From UBA4064 sp050179135 (GTDB taxonomy: Bacteria > Desulfobacterota > Desulfobacteria > Desulfobacterales > Desulfatirhabdiaceae): a stretch of 19,659 bases of DNA. The stretch is taken from contig JBFXFK010000089.1 of NCBI GenBank assembly GCA_050179135.1, positions 1 through 19,659 on the forward strand. Reading direction: 5' to 3'. Of the stretch, positions 13,556-19,659 are shown piece by piece (the stretch's first letter is position 1; each line of letters begins with the position of its first letter). Below the pieces are notes generated by a model. The model ran no database searches. It saw only the letters and a list, made by a program, of their open reading frames with translations, and was not told where the DNA came from. Both the position numbers and the translations under genes were made by a program.

Positions 13556-16500
13556 ATGAAAAATATGTCAAAAAGAATCAGCAAAAAAGCACCCGGATTC
13601 GGGATGGTCCTGATCGGTTTTCTTGTTTTTTCATGGATCACTCCGGCTGAGGCCGCATCCCGGGTCCTTCGGGTTGGCATTTATGATTTCAGGCCCCTGG
13701 TATTTGTGGATACCGATGGTCAGGCCAGGGGATTTTTTATTGATATTCTGGATCAAATTGCCGGAAAGGAGAACTGGAAAATCACCTATGTCCCGGGGGA
13801 ATGGAGTCAGTGCCTGAATCGGCTGGATGATGGAGAAATCGATTTGCTCGTCAGTATCGCCCATTCCGAAGAGCGGGCAGAAAAATTTGATTTTACCCAA
13901 CAGCACCTGTTTGTCCTGTGGGCGGAGATCTATAAACGGGAACAGGAAAAGATTGATTCCATTTTTGATCTTCAGGGTAAAACAGTCAGCGTGGTCAAAG
14001 GAGCCCTTTCCAATTCGGATTTGTCCACGCTGCTCAATGAATTTGGTGTGTCATGCACCCTGATCGAAAAGTCCTCGTATTCGGAGATTCTTGAATCAAT
14101 GGATCAATCCCGGTCTGATGCGGGCGTGTTTACCAGTATTTATGGCATGCAGATACCGGAATCGCATCAGATTACCCGAACCCGGATTGTCTTTGCACCG
14201 GCCAAATTGCGGTTTGCTGTCAAAAAACAGACCTATCCGAATATTCTTGTGGTGCTGGACCGATATTTTGCCGAATTTCAGGCGGATTCAAACTCGGTGT
14301 ACTATCAGGCATATGACCGGTGGATCGAACCGGTCCGGGTCAAAACGATCACTCCGATATGGATATACGGGATGGTTGCAGCCCTGGGTACAAGTGCAAT
14401 TCTTCTGATCGTGTTCAATATAGCCCTGAAACGGAAAGTGGCTGAAAAAACAAAGGCCCTGTCCGAAGAGATTGCAGCCCGGAGCCAAGCACAGAAATCA
14501 CTTCAGGAAAGTCTGGAAAAGTACACGGTTCTGTTTGATGTGTTTCCACTTGGCATCACGGTCAGCGATTCCAGTGGCAAAATCCTGGAGACCAATTCCC
14601 AGGCAGAAGTCCTGCTGGGGTTGTCAAAACCGGAACATGAACGTCGATCGATCAATGGTCAGGAATGGGAAATTATCCGGCCGGATGGATCCACCATGCC
14701 ACCACAGGAATATGCGTCTGTCATTGCCCTGGAAGAAAAGAGAAAGATTGAAAACTGTGAAATGGGCATTGTCCGGCCCGATGGACGCATCACGTGGATA
14801 TCTGTCACTGCGGCGCCGATTCCCCTGGACAATCATGGCGTAGTGGTAACCTATGGCGATATCACAGAGTTGAAGGCTTCTGAAGAAGCTCTCCGCTTCA
14901 ATTCATGGCTGCTGAAGGCGGTCCAGCAGTCTGTCATTGCCACAGATCCCGATGGCCGGGTTATCTACTGGAATAGCGCTGCGGAAAAGCTGTATGGCTG
15001 GACCAGTCAGGAAGCCCTGAATCAACCGATCATCAACCTGATTGCAAGTCCATCCGCCATAGGTCATGCAAATGAGATCAAGGAACGTCTGCAGGCCGGA
15101 AAGTGCTGGGCGGGTGAGTATCTGATCCGGCATCGTGACGGAACCGAATTTCCGGTCGAGGTCTTCAACAGCCCCATTCATGATGAAAACGGCGTGTTTA
15201 CCGGCATCATCGGCGTATCCACCGATATTCGGGACCGCAAACAGGCAGAGGAGGCACTGAAACAGTCCGAAGAACGGTATCGCGTTCTGGTCGAAAATAT
15301 CAATGATGTCATATTCGAAATTGATGCGACGGGTGTCGCTACGTATATCAGCCCGACAATCGAACCCATGAGTGGATATTCACCAGCAGAACTGATCGGC
15401 CACAACCTGTTCGGTTTTGTTCATCCGGAAGATATCGGATGGCTGACAGAGCGGTTCCGGGAGGTGTTGGCCGGACAGACCCGGTCCAGTCAATATCGCC
15501 TGTTGAAAAAGACCGGTGATTTTTTTTGGGTCCGCTCGTCCAGTCGTGTCATTTATGATGATGGTAAACCCGTCGGTTTGCGGGGGGCGCTGACAGATGT
15601 CTCTGAAATGATTCGGCTGGAAGATGAATTGCGGCAGGCACACAAGCTGGAGGCCATCGGAAAGCTGGCTGGCGGAATTGCACACGATTTCAACAATATC
15701 ATGGCCATTATCCTGGGAAATACCGAACTGGCCCTCCAGGACATTCCGGAATGGAACCCGGTCCATGAATCACTTCAGGAGATCCGGAACGCCTCCCTGA
15801 GGGCAAAGGAGATTGTCCGGCAGATTTTGAGTTTCAGCCGGAAAACCGGGGCAGATCGAAAACGCATCCGGTTGACCCCGATTATTCAGGATACATTAAG
15901 CCTGTTGCGGGCGACCATTCCGTCAACCATCCACATCGTTGCCAATTTTGATGCCAGTGACGATACCATTTTGGCCAACCAGACGCAGATCAGCCAGATT
16001 CTGATCAATCTTTCCAACAATGCGGCATATGCGATGAAAGATAACGGAGGCCGGTTATTCATTGGTCTGAACAATGTGGTTGTGGATACGTCACACTTGG
16101 CCAACTGTCCGGATTTGAAACCGGGCCATTATATTCGATTGACTGTTTCCGATACCGGAGGCGGAATCGATCCCCAAATTATCGGTTCCATTTTTGACCC
16201 GTATTTTACGACAAAAGCCATGGGTGAAGGCTCCGGAATGGGTCTTGCCATTGTTTACGGACTGGTGAAAACACATGAGGGAGCGATTTCAGTTGACAAT
16301 AAGCCCGGCGTTGGCACCACATTTCATGTTCTGTTTCCGGTGGTTGAATGTGCCATATCAACAGAGAAAAAAACAGATCAAACGGAACAGCCATCTGCTC
16401 ATGAACGGATTTTGTTGATCGATGATGAACCATCCATCATTAAAATGGTTCAAAAAATGCTCCAATCCATGGGATATCACATCGAATGTGAAACCGATCC

Positions 16501-16768
16501 GATCAAGGCGCTTGAACGGTTTTGTGCCCATCCGGATCATTTTGATCTGGTGATCACCGATTTCACCATGCCCAATATCCGGGGCGATCAACTGGCAAAA
16601 AAAATTCATGAAATCAGCCCGGAGAAACCCGTTATCCTGAGTACCGGGCATAGCGAGTTCGTTCAACAGGACAGTGCAGAGAAATTGGGAATCTCGGCGT
16701 ATCTGATGAAGCCGTATAAACGGGAAACCCTGTTAAACACGATCCGGAAGGTGCTGGATCGTGTCTGA
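13556..16768 (+). CDS. Hybrid sensor histidine kinase with periplasmic SBP domain and three PAS domains
   Basis: The 1070-residue product senses a signal and autophosphorylates. Domains in order are a signal peptide (about 1-33, ending in PAEAA), a bacterial solute-binding domain family 3 (about 38-262, LRVGIYDFRPLVFVDTDG), a TM segment (about 267-290), a short coiled coil (KTKALSEEIAARSQAQ), PAS1 (about 320-445), PAS2 (about 447-570), PAS3 (about 572-695), HisKA with phospho-acceptor His710 in GGIAHDFNN, HATPase (N-box NLSNNAAYAM, DTGGGID, GEGSGMGLAIV) and a receiver domain with Asp1002 in VITDFTMP. All kinase and receiver residues look intact. The ligand is probably a small solute such as an amino acid, by fold alone. 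No response regulator with a DNA-binding domain is adjacent. An alternative ATG lies 9 bp downstream; no strong ribosome-binding site supports either. Confidence 0.93.
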   Translation: MKNMSKRISKKAPGFGMVLIGFLVFSWITPAEAASRVLRVGIYDFRPLVFVDTDGQARGFFIDILDQIAGKENWKITYVPGEWSQCLNRLDDGEIDLLVSIAHSEERAEKFDFTQQHLFVLWAEIYKREQEKIDSIFDLQGKTVSVVKGALSNSDLSTLLNEFGVSCTLIEKSSYSEILESMDQSRSDAGVFTSIYGMQIPESHQITRTRIVFAPAKLRFAVKKQTYPNILVVLDRYFAEFQADSNSVYYQAYDRWIEPVRVKTITPIWIYGMVAALGTSAILLIVFNIALKRKVAEKTKALSEEIAARSQAQKSLQESLEKYTVLFDVFPLGITVSDSSGKILETNSQAEVLLGLSKPEHERRSINGQEWEIIRPDGSTMPPQEYASVIALEEKRKIENCEMGIVRPDGRITWISVTAAPIPLDNHGVVVTYGDITELKASEEALRFNSWLLKAVQQSVIATDPDGRVIYWNSAAEKLYGWTSQEALNQPIINLIASPSAIGHANEIKERLQAGKCWAGEYLIRHRDGTEFPVEVFNSPIHDENGVFTGIIGVSTDIRDRKQAEEALKQSEERYRVLVENINDVIFEIDATGVATYISPTIEPMSGYSPAELIGHNLFGFVHPEDIGWLTERFREVLAGQTRSSQYRLLKKTGDFFWVRSSSRVIYDDGKPVGLRGALTDVSEMIRLEDELRQAHKLEAIGKLAGGIAHDFNNIMAIILGNTELALQDIPEWNPVHESLQEIRNASLRAKEIVRQILSFSRKTGADRKRIRLTPIIQDTLSLLRATIPSTIHIVANFDASDDTILANQTQISQILINLSNNAAYAMKDNGGRLFIGLNNVVVDTSHLANCPDLKPGHYIRLTVSDTGGGIDPQIIGSIFDPYFTTKAMGEGSGMGLAIVYGLVKTHEGAISVDNKPGVGTTFHVLFPVVECAISTEKKTDQTEQPSAHERILLIDDEPSIIKMVQKMLQSMGYHIECETDPIKALERFCAHPDHFDLVITDFTMPNIRGDQLAKKIHEISPEKPVILSTGHSEFVQQDSAEKLGISAYLMKPYKRETLLNTIRKVLDRV

Positions 16769-16930
16769 CCCGGATCAGAACTCTGAAGACTAAAGGTTCT
16801 AAGGCAGATGATTAAAAGGTCATGACCTCATATTCCCTTTCTTTCATATCCAGAGCGTTCAACAATACATGAATAGGACACGCGACCATGACGACGACAG
16901 TTATTTTCATGGCGGATTCTCCCGGACATA
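16769..16930. other. Convergent intergenic gap with a 12-bp palindrome
   Basis: The gap lies between the sensor kinase (plus) and the stress protein (minus). AGGTCATGACCT (16817-16828) is a perfect palindrome; on the minus strand it is followed by TTTT, so it could be a weak terminator for the stress protein transcript. AGAAC and GTTCT arms at about 16778-16800 are weaker. No gene is supported here. Confidence 0.3.
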
Positions 16931-17404
16931 TTATTCAATGACCCATATCGCACAGTTTCGGGCAATCTTGACCAGCTTGCTGGATACACTTCCAAAAAGC
17001 ATTTCCTCTTTCCGGGACATTCCCTTTCTGCCCACCACGATGGTTCCATATTCCAGTATTTCCTGTTCGGCAATGATGCATTCGGCCATGGATGGACAAT
17101 ACCGGACGGGTCTGTGAATTGATACATTTTCCGGAGCAAAACCATGATCGATCAAAAACTGCCGGTATTCCGCCAGCATCTCTTCGACTTCCCGGGTATT
17201 GGTGGCCAACCAGTTTTCTTTTTCTTCGGGGGTGGCAAAGAAATCACTTTCGGGTTCAAGAATCACATGCAGAACCGCTACCCGGAATCCGCCACCGATT
17301 CCGCCCAGCAGCCGGGCAACATAATTTACCGCCCGATGTGCATTTTCAGACTGGTCAACCGCTATCAAAATGTTCCGGTTTACAATGGCTTCGTTCTGGT
17401 TCAT
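16931..17404 (-). CDS. Universal stress protein (UspA family)
   Basis: The 157-residue product has the UspA fold: the first strand NILIAVDQSENAHRAV, VAVLHVI, the helix PEEKENWLATNTREVEEML, and the ATP-binding signature G-x2-G-x9-G-S in VVGRKGMSRKEEMLFGSVSS near the C-terminus, ending in the last strand AIWVIE. The intact signature suggests an ATP-binding member. A strong Shine-Dalgarno AGGAGGA lies 6 nt before the ATG and overlaps the stop of the upstream kinase-like gene, so the two are in one operon and probably coupled. Universal stress proteins act in the cytoplasm in stress adaptation; a specific partner here may be the kinase-like protein. Confidence 0.9.
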   Translation of the reverse strand: MNQNEAIVNRNILIAVDQSENAHRAVNYVARLLGGIGGGFRVAVLHVILEPESDFFATPEEKENWLATNTREVEEMLAEYRQFLIDHGFAPENVSIHRPVRYCPSMAECIIAEQEILEYGTIVVGRKGMSRKEEMLFGSVSSKLVKIARNCAIWVIE

Positions 17405-17415
17405 GATGATTCCTC

Positions 17416-18384
17416 CTACAGGTTGTTTTTATATTCTTTCAAATCTTCCAGGAGTTGAACCGTGTTTTCGTAATAGACTGTAACGCCTTTTGAAAAATGC
17501 ATCAAAATCCGGTTCAGCGATTCGGGAATATAGGGATAAATTTTTTTAAGATTCGCAACCCGATTGTTGAAAACAATGTTGACATCATCCTCGAACAGTT
17601 TGTCAAAAGCCGAAAAATTGTTGGCATGGAGGTCCTGAATCAGGACATCCCCCATTCCCACCAGATACGTCAAAACATTTCCCAATCCAAAGAGATCATA
17701 ACCAAACATATTTTCCCGATGACGAAAATTGTAATCAAAATCGATCCAGCGATAAATTCCGGTGTCCCGTTCTACCAGAATGTGGTCGCGACGGATATCA
17801 CCATGTTTTTCACCATGATCATGCAGAAATCGGATGGCTTCGACACACGCCATATAGTTGTCAAAGATTTTGGGAAATTGCTCATAAAAATACGTCTCAT
17901 GATTCATGGAGAGCTTCCGGATATGGTCGGCAAGCGTATCCCCCTGTATCATATCCAGAACCCGGATGATATTGTCATTATCATCCAGAACTGAAAATCC
18001 CTGCATGAAATTGGGATGGCCTTCAGCCAGCCTCAAAATCCGTTCCTCTTTTTGGGGGCTTCGAAAACATTCAAAAAAGATGTCTCCGATATGGGCCATG
18101 AATTTTTCATGAAAAACCATCTTGATAATTTTGGTCTGGCCGTTTTGGAGATCGATCGCCCGCTTTACCCAAAATTTTTCCTCATCATCCAGTCCAAACC
18201 GGCCTTCTTTGGCATTGTGACGAATGAGATACGGCTGGCTGTCAAGCATGAGGATGTCACCATATTCAATCCGAAAAAAATCGGTGGTATCCGAATAAAT
18301 CTTGAACTGGTGATTGGGGCGTATGGAGGCCAGCCAGGGTTCACAAAGCTGTCGAAGGTCTTCCTGGGAATACATGTCTGTCAT
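17416..18384 (-). CDS. Protein-kinase-like phosphotransferase
   Basis: The 322-residue product has a eukaryotic-like kinase core after an N-terminal domain of about 90 residues (SQPYLIRHNAKEGRFG). The probable ATP-lysine lies in TKIIKMVF, the catalytic loop is HGDIRRDHIL (His194, Asp196) and the metal-binding motif is Asp215 in IDFDYNF. Two positions are unusual: His201 replaces the catalytic-loop Asn, and DFD replaces DFG. NMFGYDLFGLGNVL and VFNNRVANLKKIYPYIPESL are further recognisable blocks. Its substrate is unknown. ATG 18384 was chosen because AGGT lies just upstream; ATG 18402 is also possible. The ATG at 18495 would translate a TTTTGA tandem repeat and is rejected. Its stop overlaps the ribosome-binding site of the stress protein gene. 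Confidence 0.72.
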   Translation of the reverse strand: MTDMYSQEDLRQLCEPWLASIRPNHQFKIYSDTTDFFRIEYGDILMLDSQPYLIRHNAKEGRFGLDDEEKFWVKRAIDLQNGQTKIIKMVFHEKFMAHIGDIFFECFRSPQKEERILRLAEGHPNFMQGFSVLDDNDNIIRVLDMIQGDTLADHIRKLSMNHETYFYEQFPKIFDNYMACVEAIRFLHDHGEKHGDIRRDHILVERDTGIYRWIDFDYNFRHRENMFGYDLFGLGNVLTYLVGMGDVLIQDLHANNFSAFDKLFEDDVNIVFNNRVANLKKIYPYIPESLNRILMHFSKGVTVYYENTVQLLEDLKEYKNNL

Positions 18385-18417
18385 ATGCACCTGCTTTACC
18401 ATAAAAATGAAAGAAAG

Positions 18418-18438
18418 TTTTGAGTTTTGAATTTTGAG
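18418..18438. repeat. Three tandem 7-bp repeats (TTTTGAR)
   Basis: TTTTGAG (18418-18424), TTTTGAA (18425-18431) and TTTTGAG (18432-18438) lie upstream of the kinase-like gene. This is a common type of bacterial intergenic repeat. It supports placing the gene start downstream of it. Confidence 0.6.
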
Positions 18439-18493
18439 TTGAAAGCGGTACATGTCATTTTCATATATGGGGGTGAACCATCGAGAATGATTC

Positions 18494-18655
18494 ATGATCG
18501 TTTACCGCGAAAATGCAGTTAAAAAAGAACATATTCCATCAAGCTCCGTAGGGGCGACCTGTGTATTCCGGTTACAGGCCGCTCCGATGGAGCTTGATGG
18601 GAATAACAGCATCAATTTCTACAAACAGGCCGCCCCTACGGGGCTGTTGCCAAAT
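18494..18655. repeat. REP-like inverted-repeat element
   Basis: A long imperfect hairpin has outer arms 18533-18547 and 18589-18604 (TCCATCAAGCTCC with GGAGCTTGATGG) and inner arms 18551-18562 and 18574-18585 (GGGGCGACCTGT with ACAGGCCGCTCC). A second inverted copy of the inner block lies at 18625-18641 (16 of 17 complementary to 18546-18562) and forms its own hairpin GCCCC-TAC-GGGGC (18632-18644). The leading 26 bp (18494-18519) recur at 2016-2041. This is a dispersed palindromic repeat between two minus-strand genes; it could also end transcription of the TunR-like gene. No transposase is present. Confidence 0.7.
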
Positions 18656-18707
18656 CCGGATTTTAAAAGGATCATGTTCAGATGACTGGATAAAAACCTC
18701 TGTGCAC

Positions 18708-19659
18708 TCAATCGACATGCAAAATGACGGCAACACTGTTAAACACGGCCCAGACCGTGTCATTTTCCCGGATACCGGTCCGGTTGCCTGCTTCGCGGGT
18801 GACAACCGAGCATACCGATGTTCCATCAGATATGCGAATCACGTACTCCGTATTGATCTCGCCCTCACGGATGCGAATGACCGTTCCATTCAGCCGGTTT
18901 TCCGCCGTGCAGTCCGGCTCCCGGTCCCCTTTTTGAAGCATGATCCAGGGGGCTTTGACTTCTGCGGTGACCAGCAGTCCCGGTTGCAATCCCAGTCTTT
19001 CCAGGCTGTCATTGGTGATGAGCGAGGCAATAATGTATTCGCCGACTGTCAGCACCTCTACAAAAGATTGGATGTCGCCTTTTCGGATCAGGCTGATTTT
19101 TCCAAAAAACATGTTTCGCGCACTGGTTTTCCGAACGCTTTCCCTGACAATGAAATGATCGGCTACCTGACGCATGTCGTCATCCGAAAATGTGACATAG
19201 GATGCGGCCCGGTTCGGGGTGGAATGTCCCAGAATCCGCTGTACAACCGGTAACGGCAGATTCCCCCGGATGAGTTCCACGCCTCTGGCTTTCCGGATAA
19301 CATCCGGGGCTCCCTGTGCCGGTGAAAAACCGCAGGACAATGCCCGTTCATAAAATTTCCGACGGACATGCGCCGGATCAACCCGAAACAGATGGGTCAG
19401 GGAATCCTTGAAAGCCGGATCGTTGAGGATGGACTGAATTTCATTGAAAATGGGGTCGGGTAACCGGATTTCCCGATTCCGGATGGTTTTTCCGTCACCG
19501 GTTTTTCCAAAACAGACCACACTCTGTCTTGAATCGAAATCCTCAATCGGATTGAGCGCCAGTACTTCGTTCAATCTGGCTCCAGTGTACCGGATAAGCA
19601 GAAAAATGATCAATATCCGTTTCCGGGCCAACCGGATGTCCAATCGGCGGGAGTCTGCC
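18708..19659 (-). CDS. TunR-like tungstate/molybdate regulator: XerC/D-like domain plus two TOBE domains (5' end beyond window)
   Basis: The open frame runs off the right edge; 317 codons are visible. The N-terminal half resembles the catalytic part of tyrosine recombinases: YTGARLNEVLAL (first Arg), PDVIRKARG (second Arg), VVQRILGHST and ASYVTF (Tyr). The HxxR histidine position reads Asp. The C-terminal half has two TOBE/mop-like repeats, FFGKISLIRKGDIQSFVEV to VTAEVKAPWIML and NRLNGTVIRIREG to VWAVFNSVAVIL, which bind oxyanions. This recombinase-plus-TOBE architecture is known from TunR regulators of sulfate-reducing deltaproteobacteria, which control modABC or TSUP transporter genes in response to tungstate and molybdate. 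No such transporter is inside the window. The TTG at 19643 is an internal codon, not a supported start. Confidence 0.8.
   Translation of the reverse strand, partial: ADSRRLDIRLARKRILIIFLLIRYTGARLNEVLALNPIEDFDSRQSVVCFGKTGDGKTIRNREIRLPDPIFNEIQSILNDPAFKDSLTHLFRVDPAHVRRKFYERALSCGFSPAQGAPDVIRKARGVELIRGNLPLPVVQRILGHSTPNRAASYVTFSDDDMRQVADHFIVRESVRKTSARNMFFGKISLIRKGDIQSFVEVLTVGEYIIASLITNDSLERLGLQPGLLVTAEVKAPWIMLQKGDREPDCTAENRLNGTVIRIREGEINTEYVIRISDGTSVCSVVTREAGNRTGIRENDTVWAVFNSVAVILHVD

Noticed and set aside
18385..18495. Upstream extension of the kinase-like gene
   Set aside because: It translates a TTTTGAR tandem repeat and has no ribosome-binding site.
18494..18685. Open frame of 63 codons over the REP-like element
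   Set aside because: It is a reading of palindromic repeat sequence, without a ribosome-binding site or any protein-like feature.
18708..19659. Integrase of a mobile element
   Set aside because: The C-terminal TOBE repeats and altered HxxR motif fit a TunR-type regulator; no attachment site or other mobile-element gene is seen.
1..19659. CRISPR array, tRNA, rRNA or complete insertion sequence
   Set aside because: No regularly spaced repeats, cloverleaf or rRNA-like sequence, or transposase was recognised on reading the window by eye.

Overview
The window looks like a chromosomal stretch from a sulfate-reducing deltaproteobacterium (Desulfobacterota, probably a Desulfobacterales member). The reasons are the gene content (a TunR-type regulator made of a XerC/D-like domain and TOBE domains, a DUF6868 membrane protein, a kinase/universal-stress-protein pair) and the many short intergenic repeats. 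No rRNA, tRNA, CRISPR array or complete transposase was seen. The taxonomic placement is inference from gene content.

Left end (1-2311): an eroded defence-type region. On the minus strand are the first codons of a probable type I restriction HsdR, the 3' part of an AlbA_2/HATPase_c_4 ATP-binding protein, and, fused to it out of frame, the first 59 codons of an ADP-ribosylglycohydrolase. A HicA/HicB toxin-antitoxin pair follows on the plus strand. Its HicB seems to have lost the usual C-terminal DNA-binding domain where a patch of dispersed repeats begins.

Centre-left (2243-7979): a compact SOS mutagenesis cassette with overlapping genes: lexA, a DUF72 (YecE-like) protein, an ImuB-type Y-family polymerase with no catalytic acidic residues but with a QLPLF clamp motif, and DnaE2/ImuC. 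A -35/-10 pair carrying a perfect ATATCG-N4-CGATAT palindrome precedes lexA, and a hairpin terminator ends the unit. DUF72 sits where ImuA would be in the classical lexA-imuA-imuB-dnaE2 cassette. This is the most interesting system in the window.

Centre (8005-13126): a VapBC-like PIN toxin-antitoxin pair, then a likely envelope operon. It holds an RcnB/CigR-like periplasmic protein, a bifunctional class A penicillin-binding protein of PBP1b type, a TPR lipoprotein overlapping the PBP gene (candidate PBP activator) and an alpha/beta hydrolase.

Right (13249-19659): a small DUF6868 membrane protein and a large hybrid histidine kinase (SBP_bac_3, TM, three PAS, HisKA, HATPase, REC). On the minus strand follow a universal stress protein and an unusual protein-kinase-like gene whose stop overlaps the USP ribosome-binding site, a REP-like inverted-repeat element, and a TunR-like tungstate/molybdate regulator that runs off the right edge.
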